A stretch of 27,500 bases of DNA from a virus: positions 1 through 27,500 of the IMG/VR virus record IMGVR_UViG_3300045993_000214; one strand, 5' to 3'. A program made the translations under genes and the position numbers. The notes beneath the pieces are model-generated. The model was not told the DNA's origin. It worked only from the letters and a program-made list of their open reading frames with translations, and did not search any database. Shown one piece after another: positions 1-10,800 of this stretch; within the stretch, counting starts at the first letter, position 1, and each line of letters starts with the position of its first letter.

Positions 1-1895
1 TTCCAATTAGAATAATACTTGTAAAAATGAAAGTAAGTGATAAGGGAGCTGAATACGAGGTATCTGCGGTTCCATTTAACCATCTTGGATTCTCAGATGT
101 AGTAGCTACAACACCGTTTAAATTGGAAGTAACAGCAAAAAACTTAACTGAGTTTTTCTCATTAGGGACGGATAGTGCTACATCAGTAAATAGTGAACCG
201 TCAATGATTACAGATGCCACCCATAGACAAGAGGCACTTGACGATAACGCAAGGTCTACTGCTGCTACATTCACTGGTGGTCAAGATCTACGGAAAGAAA
301 ATGAACTCAAGCGAGAAGCTCTTATGAAATCTGGAATAAGAGTAAAAAGTTATACTGGAGCAATGAATACCTGGCTCACTGATGTTAAAGCACAAGCCCA
401 GGCTGATTTTGCTGATACTATTTTATTTGAAATAGTAGATCCAGAAATAAAAGATAAACAAAATTTTGTCTCTAAAGATAAAATTGGGATACCCAACCGC
501 CAAATGGGTGATAAGACAAACCCACAAAGTGGTATTCGAACTATGATGGGTGATGATAACCATCCAACGACATTGGTAACAATAAACCAAGGATCATCAG
601 TCATTGATACTATAACCCTAGCAATGCTAGGCACGGAATATATACAAGAGCAGTTGATTGATCCTGACGACTCAACTATAACAGATTCTGACATAGAGGC
701 AAAACTAAAAAAACCGTTAAAGTGGTTTAAGATAATTCCTACCGTCCTATTGGGTGAATACGACGAGAAGAGAAAAACATACGCTAAAACATTCATCTAT
801 AAAATTATAAAGTTTGAACACTATGATACAAAAAGCATCTATGCGCCTAAGGGTGCTCCGCCTGGTTATGTAAAGGATTATTCCTACATTTTTACAGGCA
901 ACAACAAGGATATCTTAAATTTAGATCTAAGCTTTGACACGCTTTTTTATGTAGCAATGAATTTAAAGCCAGGAAATCAACCTAAGGTAACTGGACAAAA
1001 ATCTGCTGAGTTTGACAAGAACCAAATTACTACGAGAGAAAAGATTGCTAAAGCAAATGCAAAGCTAATACAAAATGTTGATGAATTTAGTCATAAGACT
1101 GTTTATACTAGCGGGTCTGGAATGGTGTCCAACCAAGATGTAAAATCATTGACGGCCCGAGAATTACAACGCAACCTATTAAACACTGCTCTAGGTGATA
1201 TGATCTCTCTCAAATTAAAAATAGTAGGTGATCCTGACTTTATCAAACAAGACGATTTTTTCTTCCCATCAGATTCTAGCCCATATCTTAATAGACTTAG
1301 AACACAGAACCTAAGCATTCTAACTGATGCTTCTAGCATATATGCTAATGTAACATTTAACACAGCAGAGGACTACTCTGAAGATGGCCTCGCTATTCCT
1401 GGTGGCACCGGAAAATACTCGTCAGGTACATTTTCAGGAATATATCAAATTATACAGGTCAAAAATACTTTTGATGGCGGTAAGTTTGAACAAGAACTTG
1501 ATTTAATACGGTACGAGAACCAGTTAACTGTTGATGATCAAAATGCTGCAACCTCGAGCGTAAATGAGGAAAGAATTGACACAAACTCACCTGAAATGGC
1601 GGCTATAATGGATTGTAGGCCTGATGTAACTGGTCCACCAATACCAGCTGGTTTGACTCCGCCAACAGTAGCAATACCAAAGACCGCAGCAGAAATGGCA
1701 ACGCTGGTCCCGTCTGGATCAAAGAGCATTACCTCAGGGTCGTTACTAGAAAAGTTACCTACTATGTCAGCAATACCAAAACTACCAGTTATACCACCGG
1801 GGACGCCATCAATAGGACCACTACCAGCTGGGGCACAATACGGCACTCCGCTATCAGAAACGGAATACAGAAGAATTTTAGGTGGGAGTAACTAA
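1..1895 (+). CDS. Baseplate hub-associated virion structural protein, 5' end cut by window
   Basis: Probably part of the central baseplate hub, next to the gp5-like spike gene that follows. The first ATG is at 27, but the frame is open to the left edge and no ribosome binding site precedes 27, so the gene probably starts outside the window. From the ATG, residues 10-45 (EYEVSAVPFNHLGFSD and following) resemble a segment I associate with structural proteins of large T4-like phages. Residues about 455-500 hold GIYQIIQVKNTFDGGKFEQE followed by LDLIRYENQ, a pattern seen at the end of gp27/gpD-type hub barrels, where a strand, turn and strand precede a final short arm. The last 80 residues are Pro/Ala/Ser-rich and probably disordered. 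The stop lies two bases before the next start. It could be a fused hub protein rather than a true gp27 homologue; the family assignment rests on local motifs only. Confidence 0.6.
   Translation, partial: PIRIILVKMKVSDKGAEYEVSAVPFNHLGFSDVVATTPFKLEVTAKNLTEFFSLGTDSATSVNSEPSMITDATHRQEALDDNARSTAATFTGGQDLRKENELKREALMKSGIRVKSYTGAMNTWLTDVKAQAQADFADTILFEIVDPEIKDKQNFVSKDKIGIPNRQMGDKTNPQSGIRTMMGDDNHPTTLVTINQGSSVIDTITLAMLGTEYIQEQLIDPDDSTITDSDIEAKLKKPLKWFKIIPTVLLGEYDEKRKTYAKTFIYKIIKFEHYDTKSIYAPKGAPPGYVKDYSYIFTGNNKDILNLDLSFDTLFYVAMNLKPGNQPKVTGQKSAEFDKNQITTREKIAKANAKLIQNVDEFSHKTVYTSGSGMVSNQDVKSLTARELQRNLLNTALGDMISLKLKIVGDPDFIKQDDFFFPSDSSPYLNRLRTQNLSILTDASSIYANVTFNTAEDYSEDGLAIPGGTGKYSSGTFSGIYQIIQVKNTFDGGKFEQELDLIRYENQLTVDDQNAATSSVNEERIDTNSPEMAAIMDCRPDVTGPPIPAGLTPPTVAIPKTAAEMATLVPSGSKSITSGSLLEKLPTMSAIPKLPVIPPGTPSIGPLPAGAQYGTPLSETEYRRILGGSN
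1880..1888 (+). promoter_or_regulatory. Shine-Dalgarno for the GTG start at 1898
   Basis: AGGTGGGAG lies inside the last codons of the upstream gene, with its 3' end nine bases before GTG at 1898. It supports the GTG as the true start of the gp5-like gene; no ATG is suitably placed. The two genes are separated by only two bases, so translational coupling is likely. Confidence 0.6.
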
Positions 1896-1897
1896 AA

Positions 1898-4024
1898 GTG
1901 GCATTTAAACGAACTGATAGCAAGAAGCCATCCTTTTTCATTGATGTGGATAGCGGAAACAATACTAAACGAGATACAGGTATCTATACTGCTATTGTAA
2001 AGAATAACATAGACCCAACTAGGGCTGGCCGCCTCCAAGTATTCATTCCAGACTTTGGCGGCAATGAGAAAGAGCCATCACATTGGGTCACAGTTAGTTA
2101 TGCCAGCCCGTTTATGGGTGCCGCAAGAATTCCGCAGGTTGATGAAACCAAGAGTGAGACTAACGATTTTTACCACGGTAATCATTCATATGGTATGTGG
2201 ATGACACCGCCAGATATTGGAAACTATGTACTTGTTACTTTTATCTCTGGTGATGCTAATCAAGGATATTGGTTTGCTTGTATAATGCCAGACTTAAGTC
2301 ATTATGCTATTCCTGGACAGGCAGGAGCCAAGATTGAGAAGGTGGAGTTAGCTAAAGATCCCAAAAATAAAGAGCTAGTTGCCGTACTAACTAATCCACC
2401 TTATCCCACTGTAGAGTTTAACGAAGAAAATACAGGCACAAAAACCCAATGGAATAACTTCCTAGAGATTGAAAAGCCAGTTCATATTCCTCAAGTAAGA
2501 ACCTTGCTCAATCAAGGATTGGAGGACGACAAGATCCGTGGTGTTATAAGTAGCAGTTCGCAGCGAGAAAGCCCAAGTAATGTATTTGGCATAAGCACTC
2601 CTGGCAGGCCTGGAGACGAAAGCTATGCCCCAGACAAAGAGACTATTACGAATCGTAAAGGTGGTCATACATTTGTTATGGATGACGGTAATAAGGATGG
2701 TATAGACCAACTAATACGATTGCGTACAGCCGGCGGTCATCAGCTGCTAATGAATGACAAAGAGAAAGTTCTCTACATTGGCAACTCTGAAGGAACAGTA
2801 TGGATGGAGTTTACGGGTGACGGAAAAATCCTAATGTACTCTAAGTCTGACTTTAATCTGAGAACTGAAGGCAATATTAACTTCCACGCTGACGAGAGTA
2901 TCAATATGTATGCCGCTAAAGATATTAAAATCTGTGCTGGTGGTATATTGAGAGAGCAAGCAAAAGAAATCAGTTTAAAAGCAACTGACACCCTTACTGC
3001 TTATGGAATGAATGTTGGTATCAAAGCAGGCGGAACAATAACAGCAAAAGCTGGAAAGATTTATCTCAATACCAATGATGTGACTGACCCACCAAATATT
3101 GATATTGTTCAGCATAAGGACGCAAAGAAAGAAGGTCTGAAATACAAATATACTGGGACTAAAGCATCATCTATCCCGGCATCAATGCCAATCCCAAGTC
3201 ACGAGCCATTTGATAATTCAACTCAACGAGCGTTAAAACATGGCACTGGAGGCGGCGGAGGTACCTATGCTACCTCTGGCTCTGGAAGCGCAGCAAACAC
3301 TTCAAGTCCTAATACTTCATCTAACCTAAGTGGGGATGCAAGTGTTGGTCCATCTAGTACGGTTGGTCAAGGTGGAATTAAAATACGGGCAACTCAGGCA
3401 GCCGTTGATCAGCAAGCAATTTTAGGTCCGGGCCAAGCACTCGGACAAGTTAGTGTTGACCAAATGACCGCCTTAAAGGCTCAAGTAGGAGCGCATGAGT
3501 CTGGTGGGAAGTATGATATTGCAGGCGGTGACAATGGGCACTTTTTAGGTAAGTACCAAGTTGGTAATCAAGTCTTAATTACACAAGGATATGTTAAACC
3601 AGGAACTACTGGGGCCGGACTAGATAATCCAGCCAATTGGACTGGAAAAGATGGCATTACAAGTAAAGCTGATTATCTAAATAATCCAGCCATACAAGAA
3701 AAGGTTATGGATCAGAATTTAAAACAAAACTTTGACACAATGTCAAAAGCGGGAGTAATAACACCCAATATGCCAGCTGAAGAAGTGGCTGGAAAATTGT
3801 CTGCAGCGCATTTACAAGGAGCAGGGGATGCCATAGCCTGGTCACGAGGCCAGACCCCATCAAGGGCATCAGATGCATTTGGAACTACGATGGCTACCTA
3901 TTACAAAGAAGGGCAATATGCAGTGTCAGTATTGTCTGGTGGAAAAACTGTCATAGCTAGTGCGTCCCAGCCGGCTGTTGCAACTGTAGTGAACGGCGTT
4001 CCAACAGTGATAAATAAAGGATAA
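1898..4024 (+). CDS. 5: gp5-like baseplate hub spike with C-terminal lysozyme/transglycosylase-like domain
   Basis: Central spike of the baseplate that pierces the outer membrane and digests peptidoglycan. Residues about 25-135 form the gp5 N-terminal OB-fold (GIYTAIVKNNIDPTRAGRLQ, then WMTPPDIGNYVLVTF and GYWFACI). Residues 255-395 are short repeated beta strands typical of the gp5/VgrG triple-stranded beta-helix needle (RLRTAGGHQLLMND, GNINFHADESINMYAAKDIK). A Gly/Ser/Thr-rich linker covers about 440-500. Residues 520-680 look like a lysozyme-like transglycosylase: HESGGKYDIAGGDNGHFLGK, with Glu534 in the ESGG motif the likely catalytic acid, then KYQVG and a helical remainder. In T4 gp5 the lysozyme sits between OB-fold and needle; here that interval (residues 140-250) shows no lysozyme motif. 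The start is GTG with a good ribosome site. The stop overlaps the gp25 start by one base. The hub role is well supported; enzyme activity is inferred. Confidence 0.88.
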   Translation: MAFKRTDSKKPSFFIDVDSGNNTKRDTGIYTAIVKNNIDPTRAGRLQVFIPDFGGNEKEPSHWVTVSYASPFMGAARIPQVDETKSETNDFYHGNHSYGMWMTPPDIGNYVLVTFISGDANQGYWFACIMPDLSHYAIPGQAGAKIEKVELAKDPKNKELVAVLTNPPYPTVEFNEENTGTKTQWNNFLEIEKPVHIPQVRTLLNQGLEDDKIRGVISSSSQRESPSNVFGISTPGRPGDESYAPDKETITNRKGGHTFVMDDGNKDGIDQLIRLRTAGGHQLLMNDKEKVLYIGNSEGTVWMEFTGDGKILMYSKSDFNLRTEGNINFHADESINMYAAKDIKICAGGILREQAKEISLKATDTLTAYGMNVGIKAGGTITAKAGKIYLNTNDVTDPPNIDIVQHKDAKKEGLKYKYTGTKASSIPASMPIPSHEPFDNSTQRALKHGTGGGGGTYATSGSGSAANTSSPNTSSNLSGDASVGPSSTVGQGGIKIRATQAAVDQQAILGPGQALGQVSVDQMTALKAQVGAHESGGKYDIAGGDNGHFLGKYQVGNQVLITQGYVKPGTTGAGLDNPANWTGKDGITSKADYLNNPAIQEKVMDQNLKQNFDTMSKAGVITPNMPAEEVAGKLSAAHLQGAGDAIAWSRGQTPSRASDAFGTTMATYYKEGQYAVSVLSGGKTVIASASQPAVATVVNGVPTVINKG

Positions 4025-4383
4025 TGGCAATATACAACGGATTCTCAACCTACAACCGAGCTAAAAAGTATCGGGTGTCTGACTTTGAGTTAGCAAAACA
4101 GGACCTGTTTAACTATCTAAATATCAGAAAGGGTGAGAAGTTGATGAATCCAAACTTTGGTACTATCATTTGGGATCTACTATTTGAACCGCTGACCACA
4201 GAGATCAAGTCTGCAATCCAGGCTGATCTGACAAAGATCATAAACTACGATCCACGGCTCTACCCAGAGAATATTACCATTGCTGAGTTTCAAAATGGTA
4301 TTCAAGTTATGATTGAGCTGCGATATGTAGAAACTAATCAAGTTGACACATTAAAGTTGCAGTTTGATAAACCAGTCGCATAA
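4024..4383 (+). CDS. 25: gp25-like baseplate wedge protein
   Basis: Small wedge protein that joins the gp6 ring to the inner baseplate and sheath initiation in T4-like tails. At 119 residues it is close to the usual size of the GPW/gp25 family. The signature segment at residues 39-58 reads LMNPNFGTIIWDLLFEPLTT, matching the family pattern of P-x-F-G-T, hydrophobics, then LLFEP. The C-terminal strand pair (IQVMIELRYVETNQVDTLKL) is also typical of the fold. The ATG shares its A with the TAA of the gp5-like gene, which suggests coupled translation. The gene ends in tandem TAA TAA stops, directly before the gap that holds a candidate late promoter. Placement after gp5 and before gp6 supports the assignment. 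Confidence 0.92.
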   Translation: MAIYNGFSTYNRAKKYRVSDFELAKQDLFNYLNIRKGEKLMNPNFGTIIWDLLFEPLTTEIKSAIQADLTKIINYDPRLYPENITIAEFQNGIQVMIELRYVETNQVDTLKLQFDKPVA

Positions 4384-4404
4384 TAACTACATATAACTGT
4401 AATA

Positions 4405-4412
4405 GATAAATA
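4405..4412 (+). promoter_or_regulatory. Candidate T4-type late promoter upstream of gene 6
   Basis: GATAAATA differs at one base from the T4 late promoter box TATAAATA and lies in the 49-base gap between genes 25 and 6. With the box at -13 to -6, transcription would start near 4418, giving a leader of about 15 bases that still contains a TAGG ribosome site (4422-4425) before ATG 4433. AT-rich DNA yields such boxes by chance, but the geometry is right. Confidence 0.45.
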
Positions 4413-4432
4413 CTTGATAGATAGGTATTACT

Positions 4433-7400
4433 ATGACATCATCAACACGCCAAAATAGTCTTCTCGTAGCCGAAGATTGGAAAAAGATTTACACGACATT
4501 CCGCGAAGCGGACTTCCAGTCATATGACTTTGAAACGCTACGCAAGTCAATGATTGACTATTTGCGTTTGTACTATCCAGAAGATTTTAACGATTTCATT
4601 GAATCCAGCGAGTATATTGCACTTATTGACTTGATTGCATTTATGGGGCAAAGTTTAGCGTTTCGTACAGACTTAAATGCCCGCGAAAACTTCCTTGATA
4701 CAGCAGAGCGTCGCGATAGCATACTTAAACTGGCACGGTTAGTAAACTATAGCCCAAAGCGTAGTACATCAGCATCTGGGCTCTTAAAGATTACCTCAGC
4801 ATCAACGACTGAAGTATTGTTTGACTCAAACGGAATCAATCTTTCAAATTTAGTGGTATCGTGGAATGACACTACTAACAGCAATTGGCAAGAACAGATT
4901 CAACTTGTGTTAAATGCTACCCTCTTAAATAGCCAAACCATTGGCAAGCCTGGCAACTCACAGGTTATCAATGGTATTAAAACTGATGAATACACAGTAA
5001 ATATCACATCAAATACAATTCCAGTGTATCCATTCACTGCTGCGGTTAATGGCGCAGGGACACAATTTGAAGTTGTCAGCGCCACTACTATCAATCAATC
5101 ATACATTTACGAAGTAAATCCAAAACCAACGGGTAAATTTAACTTTTTATATCGCAATGACAATCAAGGCAATGCAAGTAATAATACTGGGTTCTTTTTA
5201 TATTTCAAACAAGGATCATTGCAGAGTGTTGATTTTAACCTAGCTGAATCAGTCCCAAACCGTGTGTTGAATGTTGGGTATAATAACATCAACAACACAG
5301 ATATTTGGCTGTATAATCTGACAGCAACAAATGTAGAAAATAACCTATGGAAATCAGTGCCAACTGTTGCGGGCACAAATATCATCTACAACAAGACAAC
5401 TGACCGTAATCTCTACCAAGTGAATACTAAAGCTGGTGATCAGATTGATTTAGTATTTGGGGATGGCTCGTTTTCAAATATTCCACAGGGCCCATATAGA
5501 ATACGATTCAGAACGAGCAACGCACAGACATATAAGATTACACCAGACGAAATGCAAGGGGTAACCATCTCACTAAACTATGTGTCACGAGCTGGTAATC
5601 TTGAAACTCTTACTGTAAGAGCCAACTTGACATACTCAGTAACAAATGCAACAGGAAGTGAATCATTGACTGACATTAAGCTGAAAGCACCACAACAATA
5701 CTATACGCAGGGCCGTATGATTACGGGTGAGGATTACAACATTGTTCCTTATACTGCGTTCAATAACATTCTCAAAGTTAAAGCAGTAAATAGAACCAGC
5801 AGTGGAGTCAGTAGATTCCTTGATATCAATGATTCCACTGGTAAGTACTCAAGTACAAACATATTTGGTGAAGACGGATATCTGTATAAGGAAGCCTTCA
5901 TTGATCAACTAAAGTTTACTAGCATTTCCTCAGCAAATATTAAACAGATTGTTGAGGATGATTTGACTACGGTGTTGGCATCAAAGGAAATACTGCACTT
6001 TTTCTATGATAAAAATAACTTTACTCGCCATAGCTGCCCCAATACAAACTGGTCGCTAGTGTCACTGAACACAAACGGAAGTACGGGGTACTTTACTAAC
6101 CCAACATCAACAACTCCATTGGCTGCGTTGCAGTTAGGCTATACCACGAGCGCAACACAGCAATATATACGATTGGGTGCAATTCTCAAGTTTAAGGCGC
6201 CAACTGGGTCCTACTTCAATGCACAAAATCAAATAGTGGTAGGAACACCATCCAACATTGGCGATAAGATGTTTATTTACGCCTCAGTACGCCAGGTCAT
6301 TGGTGATGGAACTAACGGTGGAAGTTTTACTTTTGTCAATGGTCAAGGACCTGTGACCTTATCGCAAAAAGTGCCAACAGGTGCAATCATTGCGGATTAT
6401 GGTATTATACCAGTATTTAAGAATAGCCTCCCACAGACATTGATTCAAGATATAGTTAATCGTATATCAGCACTAACAAGTTTTGGACTTAGATATGATC
6501 TCATTACAGAAGGATGGACTATAATTGAGGACCATAACTTAGATATCGCGAATAGTTTTAGTATAGCGTCGTCAGGCACTACCTCTGACTCAAGTTGGGT
6601 TGTCAGATTTAAATACAGCATTAATGTTGGTTACACTTTATACTGGCGTGGTTTGCGCTATATATTTGAGAGCGCAGCAGAGACGAAGTTCTATTTTGAC
6701 GAAAAAGTTAAAATCTATGATAGCAAGACAGCAACTATCATTCAAGATCAAATTAAAGTATTGAAGATCAATACTGGCCCAGATACTCTCCAACCACTTG
6801 GCATTGATTACTCTTGGTTCATTTACAAAAACATAGTGGATGTTGATGGCTATGAAAATCAAAACAAAGTGTTAGTAACATATACTGACACCAATGTTGA
6901 CGGTATCCCAGACAATCCTGATGTGTTTGACATCATAGTAAATCCTGACAACATCGTATTTTTTGAGCAACAGATAAACTATGATAGCTTTATTCTATAT
7001 GTCCCTGTAAATTTAACGCTAACTCCTATTCAGCTTTACTCAACACTAACTGAACTGCAAACACATCTGTCAGAATTCTTACCTGGACAGATATTTTATA
7101 CATCAAGTGAAAATGCATTTTGGGTTCTTAATACCAACGGAGTAACGGTAACTAGAGTGTATAACTATATTGCAAATGTTGGTCGCGGTAATTTATATTT
7201 CCAGTATAGACACAATAGCCCAAGCTATCGCCGTATTGACCCTAGCCCAAACAATATCATTGATTTGTATATGCTTACGAATACATACTCAACTGATTAC
7301 GGAAACTGGATTAGAGATACTACCAATACTTTGGTTGAACCAGACATGCCAACAACTGATGAGTTAAAGCTTGAATACAGCTCATTAGAAAACTACAAGG

Positions 7401-7846
7401 CTATTAGTGATACTATCATCTTTAATAGCGCAAAATTTAAACCATTGTTTGGAGCCAAAGCAGTTCCATCATTACAGGCAATATTTAAGGTAGTGAAGAA
7501 TGTAGCGTTTAATACTAGTGACAACGATATCAAATCAAGCGTTACCAATGCCATCAATACATACTTTGCAGTAGAGAATTGGGACTTTGGTGAGACTTTT
7601 TACTTCAGTGAGTTAAGTGCCTACCTGCACACTGCACTAAGTCCTAATGTGTCATCTATCATCATTGTACCAACTGCACCATCCTCACTCTTTGGTAGTT
7701 TATATCAGATCAATGCGGAATCCAATGAAATTTTAACGAGCGCAGCAACGATTGATAATGTAGAAATTATATCAGCTATTACAGCAGCACAGATTAATGC
7801 AAATTTTGCAGGTGTAAATAGTTCTATTACCTTTGGAACAACCTAA
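4433..7846 (+). CDS. 6: gp6-like baseplate wedge protein, enlarged
   Basis: Forms the continuous ring of the inner baseplate wedges and transmits the conformational change that starts sheath contraction. Residues 1-115 carry the gp6 N-terminal signature: a D-x-x-TLRKSMIDYLRLYYPEDF segment, ESSEYIALIDLIAFMGQSLA and FRTDLNARENFLDTAERRDS, followed by LARLVNYSPKRS. Residues about 420-490 (RMITGEDYNIVPYTAFNNIL and KVKAVNRTSSG) match the region conserved between gp6 and P2 gpJ-type wedge proteins. The last 200 residues contain the C-terminal dimerisation-like part with VENWDFGETFYFSELSAYL and VSSIIIVPT. At 1137 residues it is about 1.7 times the 660 of T4 gp6; the extra material appears to lie between the conserved middle and the C-terminal part (roughly 490-950) and is beta-rich with no recognised domain. 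The stop overlaps the start of the giant gene by one base. Confidence 0.88.
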   Translation: MTSSTRQNSLLVAEDWKKIYTTFREADFQSYDFETLRKSMIDYLRLYYPEDFNDFIESSEYIALIDLIAFMGQSLAFRTDLNARENFLDTAERRDSILKLARLVNYSPKRSTSASGLLKITSASTTEVLFDSNGINLSNLVVSWNDTTNSNWQEQIQLVLNATLLNSQTIGKPGNSQVINGIKTDEYTVNITSNTIPVYPFTAAVNGAGTQFEVVSATTINQSYIYEVNPKPTGKFNFLYRNDNQGNASNNTGFFLYFKQGSLQSVDFNLAESVPNRVLNVGYNNINNTDIWLYNLTATNVENNLWKSVPTVAGTNIIYNKTTDRNLYQVNTKAGDQIDLVFGDGSFSNIPQGPYRIRFRTSNAQTYKITPDEMQGVTISLNYVSRAGNLETLTVRANLTYSVTNATGSESLTDIKLKAPQQYYTQGRMITGEDYNIVPYTAFNNILKVKAVNRTSSGVSRFLDINDSTGKYSSTNIFGEDGYLYKEAFIDQLKFTSISSANIKQIVEDDLTTVLASKEILHFFYDKNNFTRHSCPNTNWSLVSLNTNGSTGYFTNPTSTTPLAALQLGYTTSATQQYIRLGAILKFKAPTGSYFNAQNQIVVGTPSNIGDKMFIYASVRQVIGDGTNGGSFTFVNGQGPVTLSQKVPTGAIIADYGIIPVFKNSLPQTLIQDIVNRISALTSFGLRYDLITEGWTIIEDHNLDIANSFSIASSGTTSDSSWVVRFKYSINVGYTLYWRGLRYIFESAAETKFYFDEKVKIYDSKTATIIQDQIKVLKINTGPDTLQPLGIDYSWFIYKNIVDVDGYENQNKVLVTYTDTNVDGIPDNPDVFDIIVNPDNIVFFEQQINYDSFILYVPVNLTLTPIQLYSTLTELQTHLSEFLPGQIFYTSSENAFWVLNTNGVTVTRVYNYIANVGRGNLYFQYRHNSPSYRRIDPSPNNIIDLYMLTNTYSTDYGNWIRDTTNTLVEPDMPTTDELKLEYSSLENYKAISDTIIFNSAKFKPLFGAKAVPSLQAIFKVVKNVAFNTSDNDIKSSVTNAINTYFAVENWDFGETFYFSELSAYLHTALSPNVSSIIIVPTAPSSLFGSLYQINAESNEILTSAATIDNVEIISAITAAQINANFAGVNSSITFGTT

Positions 7847-10800
7847 TGTCAGTACGCACAATTGATTTTTTACCTAACATATTTAAGACTACTTCTAACC
7901 AGAAGTTTTTAAGTGCAACTCTTGACCAGTTAGTATCTGAGCCTGACTTTAAAAAGATTAACGGATACATTGGGAGAAAGTTTGCGCCTACTTTTAAAAC
8001 AGCTGATAACTATCTATTAGAGCCAACGACGGACAGGGAGAACTATCAACTTGAACCAAGTGTTGTGGTAACTGATAAAGCCGATAACATTCAATTTTTC
8101 AGTAGTTACACTGATCTTTTGCAGCAAATATCTCATTATGGTGGGGTAGTTGATAATCAATCTAGATTGTTTAGCAATGAGGCATATTCGTTTGATGGCC
8201 AATTTGACTTTGATAAGCTAGTCAATTTTAGTCAGTATTACTGGTTACCCAATGGTCCAGACACAGTAGATGTGTACGCTGGTCAAGTTGAAAATGTTAA
8301 AACATTTGCGGTTGATAGAAATCTAACCGACAACGCATACGAGTTAAGCAGCTTTGGTTCCAGCCCAAATCCAGACATCATTCTTGCCCGCGGAGGAACG
8401 TATCAGTTCGTCGTAAATCAACCAGGTTATAAATTCTGGATTCAAACTGTGCCAGATGTGTCTGGCACCACTCTGACACAAAAGAACATCAGCCTGCGTA
8501 ATGTATTTGGAGTAGTTGATAATGGGTCAGAGAACGGCATAGTGACATTTAACGTTCCGCAAAAGAATGCCCAAGATCACTTCGTCAATATGCCTGTGGT
8601 AAGACCAATTGACAATAATGCAAACAGTTTTGTTGATTTTGCAACGACATTAAAATTTAATCAAATTGATAATCAGTTAGTGCAAACTATGGTTGAGAAC
8701 TATGGAAGCATTGACGGGATATCTGACGCTAATGTCCTCAATGGCAAATATCTTGTTTTTATTGCCAATGATGTTGCTGATCCAGACTGGACAGAAGAAG
8801 GTGTTTATGCGCTTAGTGGGTGGGGCACTGATCTATATGATGAGGGCCAGCTCATAACTGATAATCAGCGAACAGGGATTTGGCAAATACAAATTAGTGA
8901 TACTGGTAATGGTGATCAACTTATAAACTTGGTATGGATTAAACCAATCCCACTTGAGCAAAAAGTTATCATCAAGTCTGGTTTAACCAATGCCAATAAG
9001 GAATTTTATAAAGTGGCGACGGGCGATCTAATTGAGGTCCCACTTATTACTGCTTTCCGCGACACATTTTACTATGTTGATAGCACTGATCAAAGATTCT
9101 TTGGTCGCATCAGAGTAGTTGATCAGTCTGGATATAACTTAGATATCAATGACGAAATTTTGGGGAAAAAGACGTATACTAGTCCAAACGGCATCGTATT
9201 TACCAATGGGTTAAAGATAAAATTTGATACCGCAGTGGTGCAGAGTGAATATGCCAATAATGAATATTATGTTGAGGGTGTTGGCACTGGCATACGATTA
9301 GTTAAAGTATCATCACTTATAACCCCTGAACTTACATCAAGTTCGTCATCAGTTGCATTTGATATATACGGATTCAGCGACGAATTTTATGATCAAATTT
9401 TAAATGGTCCACTGACTCCAGACTATATTACTATTAACCGTGCCAGCATTGATGGCAATGCTTGGTCTAGAAGTAATAGGTGGTTTCATTCTCAAGTCAT
9501 TGAAGCAACAGCAACATATAATTCAAGTATTCCTAATTTTGACGAACTGCAAAGAGGGTCCCGACCCATTATTGAGTTTAATGCTGACTTGCTGATATAT
9601 AACAACGGAAGAAGATCACGGCACAGTGTAGACATCATTGATTTTACGGTCAGTGATGCATTTATGAAGATGGAGGGGACTGAAGTTCTCTTTGTTGATG
9701 CAGATCACGACGGCAAAGACGATCTTATAACTTACTTTGAAGAAGCAAATTTTAAAGACGGTATGACTGTTATCTTTGCTGGCGATACAGATCCTATTGT
9801 TAGGAATCAAATATACCAGGTCAATGTGTTCCCTATCAATGGAAAACAAATGGTGCATTTAACTCCTATTATAGGTGGACAAATATCTGAGTATGATACA
9901 GTTATTCCTACCTCTGGCATTACAGTTAAACTTGATCCCGTGCCAGCTGGTTTTGATTCGACATTGACATTAAACCCATCTGCCCGTAAAATCTCAATGG
10001 GCAATGGTTTGGGGCTAATCAGTCTGGATGGGGTACTTGGTGCATCAACTGGATTGATATTAGGAAATACATTCTGGTTCAACGGAACATCCTGGGTACT
10101 TGCACAGAAAAAAACTGGGCTTAATACTGCGCCCAAGTTTGATATTATTGATTCCAACTTTGCAAGTTTCAGCGACACTTCCATTTACGTAAATTCATCA
10201 TTTACTGGAAGTAAAATCTTTTCGTATAAAGTTGGCGGTGGTACCACTGATACGATATTGGGTTTTCCTTTATCATATAGAAACTTTAATAATGTAGGTG
10301 ACATACAATTTGAGAACACCTATGATTCAGACACATTCAGTGAGCTAGTTGGATTGCAAACAGTAAGCCATAAAATCAACACTGGGTTTATGGCTAAAAT
10401 CTCTAGCAATGCAAGCATTGAAAAAATTAACATTTGGACCACCAAGCAGGAGCCAACTAAACAATATCAGATTATATCTAAATTGTGTGATGGAAAGACA
10501 TCATATTTTGAAATAGATATTTTGCCAGACGCTTATACTCTTATTCCATCGTTGAAAGTTTTCTTAAACAATAGATTACTAAGCATATTGGAATATCAGC
10601 CGCTTAAAGTTGGTATACGGAATGCTATAAAAATCAATACTGCTTTAGCGTTAAACGATAAAGTAGACATCTTCATCTATTCTTCAATACAAGTATCCAA
10701 GTTAGGGTATTACGAGATTCCACCTAATTTAGAATTTAATGCTTTAAACGATAACTTTACAGAACTGACATTAGGGCAATTCAGAAATCACCTGGCAATT

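Noticed and set aside
350-796. 148-codon antisense frame opposite the first structural gene
   Set aside because: Fully overlapped by a well-supported + strand gene, with no independent evidence of translation.
4384-4432. Possible small RNA or tRNA in the 49-base gap before gene 6
   Set aside because: Too short for a tRNA, with no stable hairpin. A promoter box and ribosome site explain the gap better.
7170-7367. 65-codon frame on the + strand inside gene 6
   Set aside because: Out-of-frame shadow of gp6 coding sequence, with hydrophobic composition from frame shift and no ribosome site of its own.
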